From the NCBI GenBank assembly GCA_945890865.1, contig CAMDDB010000004.1, positions 137,224 to 201,223 on the forward strand: a stretch of 64,000 nucleotides of DNA. Reading direction: 5' to 3'. The DNA is from Flavobacterium psychrophilum (GTDB lineage Bacteria; Bacteroidota; Bacteroidia; Flavobacteriales; Flavobacteriaceae). The notes below the pieces were generated by a model. The model was not told the origin of the DNA and ran no database searches. It saw only the letters and a list, made by a program, of their open reading frames with translations. Made by a program: the position numbers and the translations under genes. This document shows, piece after piece, positions 1 to 9,484 of this stretch (position 1 is the stretch's first letter; each line of letters starts with the position of its first letter).

Positions 1-3000
1 CAAGTCAATACAGTAACAAATAGTACTGTATGCAATGGCGATACGATACCTTCCGTGCTTTTTTCAACCAATAATTCGGGAGGGACTACTACTTATAACT
101 GGACCAATTCCAATACATCCATCGGATTAGTTGCTTCCGGCTCAGGCAATATTGCTTCATTTATTGCAACAAACTCAGGAAATTCTCCAGTTGTTGCTAC
201 TATAACAGTTACCCCAATATTTACTAATACAAACAATTGTAGTGGTACTCCTATTACTTTTACAATTACAGTAAATCCTGCAGCAAAAGTATCTACCGTT
301 ACTAATAAAACAATCTGTAACGGCAACACATTGGCAGCTATAAATTTTGCTACAACAAACACCGGTGGAACTATCTCTTATTCTTGGACCAATGACACGC
401 CTGGTATTGGATTAGTTGCAACTGGAACCGGAAATATACCTTCTTTTTCTGCCACCAATACTGGAACAAGTCCTGTCGTTGCAACGATACAAGTTACTCC
501 AAGTTACACCAATAACGGTGTAAGCTGTTCTGGAACGGCTACAACCTTTACGATAACCGTAAATCCAACAGCCCAAGTAAATGCAATTGCAAATCAAATT
601 TTATGTAATGGCACCAATACAACTGCTGTTGTTTTTTCAACCAATACAACTGGAGGAACCACCACATATAGTTGGACCAATTCCAATACTGCAATTGGAT
701 TACCGGCATCGGGCACTGGGAACATTAATGCTTTCAATGTTACAAATGCAACGGCAAGTCCAATCACTGCAACTATAACCGTTACCCCCTCTTTTTCCAA
801 TGGTACTCCGGCTTGTTCTGGGCCCACACAAACCTTTACCATCACGGTAAACCCTAGTCCGGTAATTAGCTTCTCTCCAAATAATCAAGCCATTTGTTCG
901 GGGGCTACTTCTGCTTTAGTGAACCTAAGCAGTACCACTTCTGGTGCTACTTTTTCATGGACTGCCGTGCAACCTGCCGGAATTACAGGTGTAATCACTT
1001 CCGGAACCAATACCATTCCTGTCCAAACATTAGTCAATTCTACCAATGCACCCATTACTATAACCTATACCGCAGTAGCCGCTACTAACGATGCTTCTGC
1101 TTGTGCGGGGAGTACCTTCAATTATTCTATTATCGTTAATCCAAGACCTAGCATTACCGAAAGTTTTGCCAATGCAATTTGTAGTGGTGGTGCCTTTTCA
1201 ATAATACCTACTAGTTCAACTTTAAATAATATCCCTTCTGGAACTACTTATTCTTGGAGTGCACCGGTAGTAACGAATGGTCTTTCAGGTGGTGCAAGTG
1301 GAACCAATCAAACTACAATTGGTGGCACATTAATCAATCCAACCAATGCTGTACAAACAGCTACGTATACGGTAACACCTGTTTTTACTAGTTGTTCGGG
1401 AACTGCTTTTACAGTAGTAATTAGTGTGAATCCAAAACCTGTAATTGCAAACGTAGTTCCGGCTGCTATTTGTTCGGATGCTGCTTTTACAGTTACACCA
1501 ACCAATGGTAGTGGAAATATCGTACCAACTGGCACAACCTATACGTGGACCATTAGTTCCAATACCAATATCACAGGAGCAAGCGCTTCTTCAGCTAGTG
1601 CAATTACAACCATTAGTCAAACATTAACCAATACCTCTACTTCGGCTCAAACTATTATCTATACCGTTACACCAACTTCGGGTGATACCGGTAATTGTGT
1701 GGGAAGTACGTTTACAATAACCGTTGTAGTCAATCCAAAACCTCTTGTGGTAGGTGCCATCCGAACCATTTGTTCGGGAACTGCTTTTTCGGCTACGCCA
1801 ACTAACGGAAGTGGATCTCTAGTGCCTAGTGGTACAACCTATACTTGGACAACTCCTGTGAGCACTCCTGTAGGAGCTATAACAGGTGGCACTGCTCAAG
1901 TTACCGGCACAACAACTATTAGTCAAACTTTAACCAACACCACAACTGCGCCTGCAACCTTAGAATATACCGTAATACCAACAGCTGGAACTTGTGTTGG
2001 TGTACCTTTTACCCTTACTGTAACGGTAAATCCAACACCAACAACCTTAGGACTTACCAATCAAACCTATTGTAATGGCGTTACTACAAGTCCGATTGTG
2101 TTTACCAATGGCGTATCGGGAACGACCTATGCCTGGACCAATTCTAATACGGCTATTGGATTAATTGCTGCTGGAACGGGTAACATTCCGGTGTTTACAC
2201 CTACCAATGGTGGTACAGCTCCTATAACTGCAACCCTCTCTGTTATTGCAACTGCTAATGGTTGTGCTAGAGTGGCTGAAACCTTTACCATCACGGTAAA
2301 CCCTAGTCCGGTAATTAGCTTCTCTCCAAATAATCAAGCCATTTGTTCGGGGGCTACTTCTGCTTTAGTGAACCTAAGCAGTACCACCTCTGGTGCTACT
2401 TTTTCATGGACTGCCGTGCAACCTGCCGGAATTACAGGTGTAATCACTTCGGGAACCAATACCATTCCTGTCCAAACATTAGTCAATTCTACCAATGCAC
2501 CCATTACTATAACCTATACCGCAGTAGCCGCTACTAACGATGCTTCTGCTTGTGCAGGGAGTACCTTCAATTATTCTATTATCGTTAATCCAAGACCAAC
2601 TATTGAAGACCAAACTATCGTTATTTGTAGCGAACAAGGCTTCACATTAACTCCAGCTAATGGTGTACCCACAGCAACAACTATTGTGCCTAGTGGAACA
2701 ACGTATTCCTGGACAATTAATAGCAATGGGAATATTATAGGAGCTACTGCGGGTACAGGAGCGCAAATTAGCCAGATGCTAATCAATACAAGAACTACTA
2801 TTCAAACTATAGTTTACAACGTTATACCAACTGCAGGAAGTTGCCAAGGCAATCCGTTTACCATTACTGCTGTCGTTTATCCAAAACCTAATGTCCAATT
2901 TGACATTGTGAACCAAATCCTATGTAACAATTCAATATCAACTGCTGTTAACTTAAGTACATCTTTACCGGGCTCCATTAACTTTGCTTGGACAGCATCA

Positions 3001-5169
3001 ATTCCTGCAGGGATAAGTGGTGCAATTGCTTCAGGAACCAATTCAATACCCGCTCAAACGTTAGTTAATTCTACAAACTTACCTTTAACTATTATTTATA
3101 CAGCTGCAGCAACTTTTACTAGTAATGGTAATTCATGTACGGGAAGTGATGCTATTTATACCATAACTGTAAATCCAACCTTTACCGCAAATGGAGTGGT
3201 TTCCAATTACAACGGATATAACCTAAGTGTATTTGGTGGTAATGATGGGTCGATCAATTTAACCGTTTTAGGTGGTTCTGGCACCTACACTTATAATTGG
3301 ATAGGACCCAATAGTTTTACAGCTACTACTGAAGATCTTTCAGGATTAAGTGCTGGAACCTATACCGTTACAATTACTGATGGGTATTGTGCTCCTATTG
3401 TCTTAACTTTTACACTTACACAGCCCCCAGAACTTCTAGCACAACAGGATACAGCTTTGACCATCAACTTAAATTGCTTTGGAGATTCAAACGGAGCGTT
3501 AGGAATACAAATTTTACAAGAGTCAGTAGGTCCCTATAACTATACCCTATTAAATAGTTCCAATACAGTAGTACAAACCATAACCAATTCCACTGATTTA
3601 AATCCTCAATTCATTGGATTAACAGCGGGAACGTATGCTGTAGTTATTACAGATGCAAACGGCGGTACAAAAACACTTACAGGATTAGTGCTTACGCAAC
3701 CAAACGATATTATAATCACCGCTACCGTTACCGAAATTACCTGCTATGGAGCTAACAACGCTTCGATTAACTTAAATGTAACCGGTGGAACAGGTCCTTA
3801 TCAAGCCAATTGGAGTACTTTGGCCACAGGATTTTTTCAAAATAATTTGGCTGCTGGAAATTATACCATAACGATTACAGATGCGAATGGTTGTTCAAAA
3901 CCAATAACAATAACGATTGTGGAAGCGCCCATTTTTACCATTAATCCGATAGTTACAAACATCTCTTGTTTTGGAGCTAATAATGGTAGTATTAACCTGA
4001 ACTTAGTAGGCGGTCAAGCACCCGTATCATTAACTTGGAATGACGGAAGTACGGCTGGAGCGGTTCGGAATAATTTGGGACCAGGCACCTATACCGTTGC
4101 TATTTCTGATGGAACGCCTTGTTACATCAATAGAACATTTATCATAGTTGAGCCACAACCCTTGGTATTGAATGCTACCATTCAAAATGCATTAGACTGT
4201 TTTAATGCCAGTAGTGGAGCTATAAATTTAGTGGTCTCAGGTGGAACACCACCATTTACCTATGTTTGGTCAAATGGTGCAACTTCAGAAGATATTACTG
4301 CTATTGCCAATGGAACTTATTCTGTAGTAGTAACCGACAGTAGAGGTTGTACCAAAACAGCTTCCTTTATCGTCTCAAGACCCTCACCACTATCCCTCAT
4401 TTTGAATAAAACGACTCAAGTGAATTGCCCACTTGGCATTGTATCGAATTCATTTGAAGCACTAGTTTCTGGTGGTATGGGACCTTATCAAATTAATTGG
4501 TCTAACGGAACTGTTTCTGGAGTCAATAATCAATTTATGACTACTAGTCAAAACGGTTTGATAACTGTTACCATAACCGATGTTAATGGCTGTACGACTT
4601 CTGAAAGCGTAACACTCTCCAATCCAATAATTGGCAGTCCAGGATTTGGTCAAAATTCATTCGCTTACACAACATATGGGTTGTATTCTATCAATGACCC
4701 AATACAATTTACAAATACAGCAACCGGAGATTATTTGAGTATTGCCTGGAATTTTGGTGACGGTATTTTTTCAACAGAAGAAAATCCAATTCACACGTAT
4801 GTATTAGAAGGAGAATATGTAGTCACACAAACGGTTACCTATCCTTTAGGATGTATAAAAACAAATATCATTACACTCCTCATTACTAAAGGATATAAAT
4901 TAATTATGCCGAATGGCTTTACCGCCAATTCAGATGGCATAAATGACCTATTTAAACCCGAATTTGAAGGCCTCGAAGCTATTTCAATAGAAGTGTATGA
5001 TACCTGGGGAAATGTCATCTATTCCGAAAAAGAAGCCACTATTGTGGGATGGGATGGAAAAATAAATGGGGTTCCGGCTGAAAATGGAAACTATTACTAT
5101 AAAGTAACCGGCACCACGTTTTATGGTGCTGTAATAGAAAAAAGCGGACCTTTTACCTTGATTAAATAA
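1..5169 (+). CDS. Giant multi-repeat surface adhesin with T9SS type B sorting domain (5' end outside window)
   Basis: Secreted or cell-surface protein predicted to cross the outer membrane by the type IX secretion system. The reading frame is open from base 1, and the first in-frame start-like codon (GTG at 55) lies inside a repeat, so the true start is upstream. Modules in order: about 11 PKD/Ig-like repeats of roughly 85-100 residues, each opening near a Cys-Asn/Ser-Gly and closing with a V-N-P linker (bases 1 to about 3180); about six SprB-type repeats with Y-T-V-T-I-T-D and G-G-x-G-P-Y patterns (about 3180-4620); one PKD domain with the W-N-F-G-D-G motif (about 4680-4880); and a gliding-motility-type C-terminal domain from N-G-F-T-A-N-S-D-G to the end. 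That last domain is the type B signal. The composition is Thr/Asn/Ser-rich with almost no Lys or Arg until the C-terminus. It sits 1 bp before a PorP/SprF gene, its likely export partner. The ligand is unknown. Confidence 0.93.
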   Translation, partial: QVNTVTNSTVCNGDTIPSVLFSTNNSGGTTTYNWTNSNTSIGLVASGSGNIASFIATNSGNSPVVATITVTPIFTNTNNCSGTPITFTITVNPAAKVSTVTNKTICNGNTLAAINFATTNTGGTISYSWTNDTPGIGLVATGTGNIPSFSATNTGTSPVVATIQVTPSYTNNGVSCSGTATTFTITVNPTAQVNAIANQILCNGTNTTAVVFSTNTTGGTTTYSWTNSNTAIGLPASGTGNINAFNVTNATASPITATITVTPSFSNGTPACSGPTQTFTITVNPSPVISFSPNNQAICSGATSALVNLSSTTSGATFSWTAVQPAGITGVITSGTNTIPVQTLVNSTNAPITITYTAVAATNDASACAGSTFNYSIIVNPRPSITESFANAICSGGAFSIIPTSSTLNNIPSGTTYSWSAPVVTNGLSGGASGTNQTTIGGTLINPTNAVQTATYTVTPVFTSCSGTAFTVVISVNPKPVIANVVPAAICSDAAFTVTPTNGSGNIVPTGTTYTWTISSNTNITGASASSASAITTISQTLTNTSTSAQTIIYTVTPTSGDTGNCVGSTFTITVVVNPKPLVVGAIRTICSGTAFSATPTNGSGSLVPSGTTYTWTTPVSTPVGAITGGTAQVTGTTTISQTLTNTTTAPATLEYTVIPTAGTCVGVPFTLTVTVNPTPTTLGLTNQTYCNGVTTSPIVFTNGVSGTTYAWTNSNTAIGLIAAGTGNIPVFTPTNGGTAPITATLSVIATANGCARVAETFTITVNPSPVISFSPNNQAICSGATSALVNLSSTTSGATFSWTAVQPAGITGVITSGTNTIPVQTLVNSTNAPITITYTAVAATNDASACAGSTFNYSIIVNPRPTIEDQTIVICSEQGFTLTPANGVPTATTIVPSGTTYSWTINSNGNIIGATAGTGAQISQMLINTRTTIQTIVYNVIPTAGSCQGNPFTITAVVYPKPNVQFDIVNQILCNNSISTAVNLSTSLPGSINFAWTASIPAGISGAIASGTNSIPAQTLVNSTNLPLTIIYTAAATFTSNGNSCTGSDAIYTITVNPTFTANGVVSNYNGYNLSVFGGNDGSINLTVLGGSGTYTYNWIGPNSFTATTEDLSGLSAGTYTVTITDGYCAPIVLTFTLTQPPELLAQQDTALTINLNCFGDSNGALGIQILQESVGPYNYTLLNSSNTVVQTITNSTDLNPQFIGLTAGTYAVVITDANGGTKTLTGLVLTQPNDIIITATVTEITCYGANNASINLNVTGGTGPYQANWSTLATGFFQNNLAAGNYTITITDANGCSKPITITIVEAPIFTINPIVTNISCFGANNGSINLNLVGGQAPVSLTWNDGSTAGAVRNNLGPGTYTVAISDGTPCYINRTFIIVEPQPLVLNATIQNALDCFNASSGAINLVVSGGTPPFTYVWSNGATSEDITAIANGTYSVVVTDSRGCTKTASFIVSRPSPLSLILNKTTQVNCPLGIVSNSFEALVSGGMGPYQINWSNGTVSGVNNQFMTTSQNGLITVTITDVNGCTTSESVTLSNPIIGSPGFGQNSFAYTTYGLYSINDPIQFTNTATGDYLSIAWNFGDGIFSTEENPIHTYVLEGEYVVTQTVTYPLGCIKTNIITLLITKGYKLIMPNGFTANSDGINDLFKPEFEGLEAISIEVYDTWGNVIYSEKEATIVGWDGKINGVPAENGNYYYKVTGTTFYGAVIEKSGPFTLIK
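831..1148 (+). repeat. Near-identical intragenic duplication, copy 1
   Basis: This 318-bp segment of the adhesin gene recurs at 2280-2597 with three base differences. All three are synonymous third-position changes (Thr, Ser and Ala codons), so both copies encode the same residues. It covers one whole PKD-like module plus the linker from the preceding one. Neighbouring modules are clearly diverged. Confidence 0.95.
2280..2597 (+). repeat. Near-identical intragenic duplication, copy 2
   Basis: Second copy of the 318-bp segment at 831-1148, offset by 1449 bp and in the same frame. The module before it and the module after it differ from those around copy 1, so the identity stops sharply at both ends. 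This fits a recent duplication or gene conversion of a single module. Confidence 0.95.
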
Positions 5170-5170
5170 A

Positions 5171-6172
5171 ATGACCAAAATATACAACTATATCGTAATA
5201 AGTATTTTACTGCTGAGCACAAACTGCTGGGCACAAGATCCTATTTTTACGCAGTACTTTTTAATTCCTGAGACTCAAAATCCTAGTTTTACTGGGTTTT
5301 TAGAATCGACAAGTGCAGGGGTTTTTCATCGCTCCCAATGGGTGAGTTTGAATTTAAAAGTAGACACCGATTATGCCTATTTTAGCACCTATTCTGAAGA
5401 AGCAAAAAGTGGTATTGGTGTTAATTTTCTTAACCATAGAGAATCATTTACAGGATACAATTATTTGCAAGCTAATGTGAACTATGCCTATAGTGTACAA
5501 CTGGATTATGATTGGTATTTTAGACCTGGAATTGAAGTGGGCTATGGCAGTAAAAGTTTTGGTTTCCAAAATTTAGTATTAGGTGACCAGATCAATATTG
5601 GAAATGAAACCATCAATCCCATCAGTATTGATCCACTTCAAGCTGTAAATAGACTGCATTTTTTAGATATCTCTGCAGGATTATTGTTTCACAATACTAA
5701 TTATTGGATTGGAACCTCTGTAAAACACTTGAACCGCCCTAACATTTCTTTGGTTGAGGAAGGAAATATCCCCTTAGACATGTTTTTTAGTGTAACTACT
5801 GGATATGAATTTGACATCGCATCGTATGTAGATCCTGTCTTTTTACCCTACGAAACACGAATGATGCTGACAGCCAATTTTATGAAACAAGCCCAGTATA
5901 ATAGATTAGATATTGGAACAGCGTTAATTTTCAATAATTTGTCCTTAGGAAGTACTTTTGCCCTAAATCCAATGCCCAAAAGTTCAACCAGCCCTCTATT
6001 AACGTCGGTTAACTTTTTCACGGGATTGCAATATGAGAATTTTAAAATAGGATTATCCTACGATGCCATTACGTCAAAAATTGGAAAATCGGGCGGTACT
6101 TTTGAACTGGGATTGGTGTACCAATTTGATTTGGATGCCCGCAAATGTTTTGGCTGTCCAATTAACGAATAA
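5171..6172 (+). CDS. PorP/SprF family type IX secretion system membrane protein
   Basis: Outer-membrane beta-barrel protein of 333 residues. Residues 1 to about 21 form a signal peptide ending in C-W-A-Q. The mature start D-P-I-F-T-Q-Y-F-L-I-P is the family hallmark, as is the early N-P-S-F-T-G motif. The rest alternates short beta-strands, and the C-terminus has a Cys-x-x-Cys (C-F-G-C-P). In the gliding bacteria studied, SprF-like proteins are encoded next to a large type B adhesin and are needed for secretion or attachment of that partner. Here the start codon lies 1 bp after the adhesin stop codon, so the two are almost certainly co-transcribed. A dedicated role for this adhesin is inferred from position. 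Confidence 0.92.
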   Translation: MTKIYNYIVISILLLSTNCWAQDPIFTQYFLIPETQNPSFTGFLESTSAGVFHRSQWVSLNLKVDTDYAYFSTYSEEAKSGIGVNFLNHRESFTGYNYLQANVNYAYSVQLDYDWYFRPGIEVGYGSKSFGFQNLVLGDQINIGNETINPISIDPLQAVNRLHFLDISAGLLFHNTNYWIGTSVKHLNRPNISLVEEGNIPLDMFFSVTTGYEFDIASYVDPVFLPYETRMMLTANFMKQAQYNRLDIGTALIFNNLSLGSTFALNPMPKSSTSPLLTSVNFFTGLQYENFKIGLSYDAITSKIGKSGGTFELGLVYQFDLDARKCFGCPINE

Positions 6173-6174
6173 AT

Positions 6175-6792
6175 TTATTGCTTGATTGCGGTTTCAAAAG
6201 GAATGCGGTGGAGTAAACTTCTGCCAAGGGTTATTTCGTCGGCATATTCTAATTCGTCTCCCACTGAAATTCCACGGGCAATCGTTGACATCTTAACGGT
6301 AAAGTCTTTCAGTTGTTTGTAGATATAGAAGTTGGTGGTATCGCCTTCCATCGTAGAACTCAATGCAAAAATAATTTCGGAAACACTTCCTACTTTTACC
6401 TTTTCAACTAATGAAGTGATTTTTAATTGCGAGGGACCAATGCCTTCAATTGGCGATATTTTACCGCCTAAGACATGGTAAACTCCTTTGAACATGTTTG
6501 TATTTTCGATAGCCATAACATCGCGCACATCTTCCACTACACAAATAATAGATCGATCTCGAGCAGCGTTAGAACAAATGGTACAAATTTTATCATCGGA
6601 AATCGTGTGACAAGTACTGCAAAACTGAACGTCTTTACGCATTGTAGCTAAGGCCTCGGCAAGAGCGGCTGTTTGGTCTAGCGGCTGTTTTAGTAAATGC
6701 AATACCAATCGCAAGGCCGTACGTTTTCCGATTCCTGGCAACTGTGCCATTTCATTCACAGCGTTCTCTAATAATTTTGAAGGCAATTCCAT
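6175..6792 (-). CDS. recR: Recombination mediator protein RecR
   Basis: Acts with RecF/RecO to load RecA at gapped DNA. The protein has 205 residues, the usual length. It shows the N-terminal helix-hairpin-helix (L-P-G-I-G-K-R-T-A, about residues 18-26), a four-cysteine zinc finger (Cys58, 61, 70, 73) and a Toprim domain starting near I-C-V-V-E-D (about 83-88). It is convergent with the PorP/SprF gene, with only 2 bp between stop codons. A TACTTTTG element at 6797-6804 fits a Bacteroidota -7 box almost on top of the start codon, so the mRNA may be nearly leaderless. No clear -33 TTG was found. Confidence 0.97.
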   Translation of the reverse strand: MELPSKLLENAVNEMAQLPGIGKRTALRLVLHLLKQPLDQTAALAEALATMRKDVQFCSTCHTISDDKICTICSNAARDRSIICVVEDVRDVMAIENTNMFKGVYHVLGGKISPIEGIGPSQLKITSLVEKVKVGSVSEIIFALSSTMEGDTTNFYIYKQLKDFTVKMSTIARGISVGDELEYADEITLGRSLLHRIPFETAIKQ

Positions 6793-6882
6793 TTCACAAA
6801 AGTAACAAATTTTAGGCGTTAGATAATTTGAAAATGTGAAGATTATTTATGTAAATTGCTACCACTAAAAATAAGTAGAAAA

Positions 6883-8385
6883 ATGAGTCCATTTGCCATA
6901 TTGTTGTTAATCATTGTTTATTTTGGTTTGTTGTTTATTATTTCCCACTTTGTAAGTAAAAAAGATAGTGGAAATGATACTTTTTTTAAAGCCAATAAAA
7001 ACTCGAAATGGTATTTAGTGGCCTTTGGCATGATTGGAACAGCCTTGTCTGGGGTTACTTTTATTTCGGTTCCTGGCGAAGTAGGAAATCCTGATCTGCA
7101 GTTCAAATACTTCCAATTTGTTTTGGGGAACGCTATAGGTTTTTTAATCATTGCCAAAGTGTTGTTGCCCTTATATTATCGGATGAACCTTACTTCTATT
7201 TATGGCTATATCGAACAACGCCTGGGGACTGTAAGCTACAAAACCTCAGCTACTATTTTTTTAATTAGTAGAACAATTGGATCGTCCTTTAGACTGTATT
7301 TGGTTGTTATTGTACTGCAACGCTACGTGTTTGACTTTTACAACATTCCCTTTGCTTTAACAGTTTTAATTTCATTGGCACTAATTTTTGCTTACACTTA
7401 TAAAGGCGGTTTAAAAACAATTATTATTACCGATACCTTGCAAACATTTTTCTTAGTCTCGTCGGTATTTTTAACCCTATTTTTTATTTGCAAACACCTT
7501 GATTTAAGTTTCTTTGAAGCCTTTGAAACGGTAAAAGAAAGTAACTATTCCAAAATATTCTTTTTTGACGATTACCAAAACGGTAATTATTTTTGGAAAC
7601 AACTGTTGGGTGGAATTTTTGTAACCATTGCCATGGTAGGATTGGATCAAGATTTAATGCAAAAGAATTTAAGCTGTGCCACCATCGGTGAAGCTCAAAA
7701 AAACATGTTTACCTTTACAGGAATCTTTGTAATCATAAACCTTTTCTTTTTAAGTGTTGGAGCGCTTTTATATATCTATGCTGCAAAAAACGGAATTGAA
7801 ATTCCACTTGACTTAGTTTCTGGAAAACCTCGAACCGACTTATTATTTCCTGAAATCGCTTTTCATCACTTAACTTTAGTGCCGGCTATCGTTTTCTTAT
7901 TGGGATTAACTGCGGCAACATTTGCCACTACTGATTCTGCCTTAACGGCCTTAACGACTTCATTTTGTGTAGACTTTTTAGGCATGGATAAAGCGGCAAA
8001 TCAAAACAAACCCAACATTGTGAGAAACCGACATTTAGTGCATATTGGATTTTCACTTTTGATGTTTTTTGTGATATTAATTTTCAATTCGCTCACCGAT
8101 CAATCGGTGGTATCGATGATATTTACTGTAGCCAGTTATACCTATGGACCGCTTCTTGGGTTGTATGCTTTTGGATTATTTATGAAATCAAAAACCGTTC
8201 ACGACAAACTAGTTCCTGTAGTTTGTGTGGTGGCACCCCTGATTACGTTTTGGATCAATAGCCATGCTACCGAATGGTTTTCGGGATATGTATTTTCTGT
8301 AGAAATCATCATCGTTAACGGACTTATTACCTTTTTAGGCTTACTACTCATAAGTAAATCCACTCAAGAAAACACCCGTTATTAA
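6883..8385 (+). CDS. Sodium:solute symporter family protein
   Basis: Inner-membrane transporter of the SSF family, 500 residues with about 13 hydrophobic segments. It has the early G-x-x-x-S-G-V-T-F-I-S-V-P-G segment (about residues 54-67) and the late A-A-T-F-A-T-T-D-S-A-L-T-A-L segment typical of SSF transporters. The substrate cannot be read from the sequence. I chose ATG at 6883 over an in-frame TTG at 6856 because the hydrophobic N-terminus follows directly and TTG starts are rare here. The 3' end overlaps the convergent CoA-binding gene by 4 bp. Confidence 0.9.
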   Translation: MSPFAILLLIIVYFGLLFIISHFVSKKDSGNDTFFKANKNSKWYLVAFGMIGTALSGVTFISVPGEVGNPDLQFKYFQFVLGNAIGFLIIAKVLLPLYYRMNLTSIYGYIEQRLGTVSYKTSATIFLISRTIGSSFRLYLVVIVLQRYVFDFYNIPFALTVLISLALIFAYTYKGGLKTIIITDTLQTFFLVSSVFLTLFFICKHLDLSFFEAFETVKESNYSKIFFFDDYQNGNYFWKQLLGGIFVTIAMVGLDQDLMQKNLSCATIGEAQKNMFTFTGIFVIINLFFLSVGALLYIYAAKNGIEIPLDLVSGKPRTDLLFPEIAFHHLTLVPAIVFLLGLTAATFATTDSALTALTTSFCVDFLGMDKAANQNKPNIVRNRHLVHIGFSLLMFFVILIFNSLTDQSVVSMIFTVASYTYGPLLGLYAFGLFMKSKTVHDKLVPVVCVVAPLITFWINSHATEWFSGYVFSVEIIIVNGLITFLGLLLISKSTQENTRY

Positions 8386-8738
8386 TATTGATGGGTTGCT
8401 AATAAAACTAAGGTACAAGCGACTTCATATTGAATATTATTGGCCTCAAGCAGTTTGTAAAATGCTGGATTTTCGGTCCCAGGATTAAAAATAACCCGTC
8501 TGGGTTTTAAAGATAAAACGTAGTCATAATAGTCTTCTTGAGCTTTGGGATTCAAATACATTGTTACGGTATCTATGGCTTGAAAATTCAATTTATCGGT
8601 TTCAATAGGAATATCAAAAGCCATTCCTTTTTTGGATCCAATGGCCACCACTTGATGGCTTTTATCGACTAGGTTGTGTATGGCTTTATAAGAATAGCGC
8701 TCTTTGTTTGTAGAAGCCCCAATTACTAATGTTTTCAT
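8382..8738 (-). CDS. Small CoA-binding domain protein
   Basis: Stand-alone Rossmann-fold protein of 118 residues of the CoA_binding_2/YccU type. It shows the nucleotide-binding start M-K-T-L-V-I-G-A-S-T-N and the later family motif R-R-V-I-F-N-P-G-T-E-N. Paralogues bind CoA in vitro or resemble the CoA-binding part of succinyl-CoA synthetase, but the cellular role is not established. It is monocistronic and convergent with the symporter gene. Confidence 0.85.
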   Translation of the reverse strand: MKTLVIGASTNKERYSYKAIHNLVDKSHQVVAIGSKKGMAFDIPIETDKLNFQAIDTVTMYLNPKAQEDYYDYVLSLKPRRVIFNPGTENPAFYKLLEANNIQYEVACTLVLLATHQY

Positions 8739-8791
8739 GATCTATTTTTTTATAAAGTTATGAAATAATACGTATCGAGTGATATTTTTAT

Positions 8792-8819
8792 TTGACTCTA
8801 AATTTGTTTTGTATCTTTA
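8792..8819 (+). promoter_or_regulatory. Probable promoter of the MarC-family gene
   Basis: TTG at 8792-8794 and TATCTTTA at 8812-8819 with a 17-bp spacer match the Bacteroidota sigma-A pattern TTG-N17-23-TAnnTTTG with one mismatch. An overlapping TAAATTTG at 8799-8806 is an alternative -7 box without a good partner. The start codon at 8833 is 13 bp further on. Confidence 0.55.
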
Positions 8820-8832
8820 CAAAAAATAAACT

Positions 8833-9456
8833 ATGGAAGTTTTCGTCTATTTATTTGCTGCACTTTTTTCGGTGTTAAATCCTATTGGAACCGTTCCAAT
8901 TTTTGTTGGATTAACACAAGACTATACTAAGAAAGAACGTGCTAAAGTTTCACTTTGGACGGCTTTTAATGTTTTCCTTATTTTATTGGTCTCGTTTTTT
9001 GTGGGCCAATACGTATTGTCCTTTTTTGGTATTACCATTACGGCCTTACGCATTGCTGGCGGTATAATTATTGCTAGCTCTGGCTTTTCCTTGTTGAATG
9101 GAAGATTTTCAAAAAACAAAGGAATTAACAAAAAAGCAGAAGAAGAAGCGCACAATCGAAACGACATTGCTCTAACCCCTTTAGCGATGCCAATGCTCGC
9201 TGGACCGGGCTCCATATCTTTATTGATTGCCTATTATCAAGATCATCACAGTACAAGTGAAATCATTATTTCATCCATCGCCATATTAGTGGTAGCCTTT
9301 ACCATATACCTAGTGCTGAGAAGTGCCCATTATTTAGCTAAAATTTTAGGTGCTTCTGGAATTGTTGCTATTTCCAGAATCATTGGGTTTTTAACTATCG
9401 CTATTGGTATTCAATATATTATTAGTGCGGTATTGAGTATCGTTCGTGGCGTGTAA
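8833..9456 (+). CDS. MarC/NAAT family integral membrane protein
   Basis: Inner-membrane protein of 207 residues with about six transmembrane helices. The start V-F-V-Y-L-F-A-A-L-F-S-V-L-N-P-I-G-T-V-P and the central L-A-M-P-M-L-A-G-P-G-S-I-S motif define the MarC family. Despite its name, the E. coli founder is not proven to cause drug resistance, and the transported compound is unknown. It lies alone between two minus-strand blocks and has its own promoter-like element. Confidence 0.92.
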   Translation: MEVFVYLFAALFSVLNPIGTVPIFVGLTQDYTKKERAKVSLWTAFNVFLILLVSFFVGQYVLSFFGITITALRIAGGIIIASSGFSLLNGRFSKNKGINKKAEEEAHNRNDIALTPLAMPMLAGPGSISLLIAYYQDHHSTSEIIISSIAILVVAFTIYLVLRSAHYLAKILGASGIVAISRIIGFLTIAIGIQYIISAVLSIVRGV

Positions 9457-9484
9457 ATATTACTGTGGTTTATTTTATGTAAAG

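Noticed and set aside
93..888. Several open frames on both strands within the adhesin gene (for example 93-362 minus, 594-845 minus, 581-778 plus)
   Set aside because: They lie wholly inside the long repeat coding frame, recur with the repeats and show no protein features; they are a product of Thr/Asn-rich codon composition.
894..2537. Pair of near-identical short frames at 894-1088 and 2343-2537
   Set aside because: They are out-of-frame readings of the duplicated adhesin module, not genes.
831..2597. Possible CRISPR array or insertion-sequence ends from the direct repeats
   Set aside because: Repeat length (318 bp), in-frame protein identity and lack of spacers or terminal inverted repeats show an internal coding duplication.
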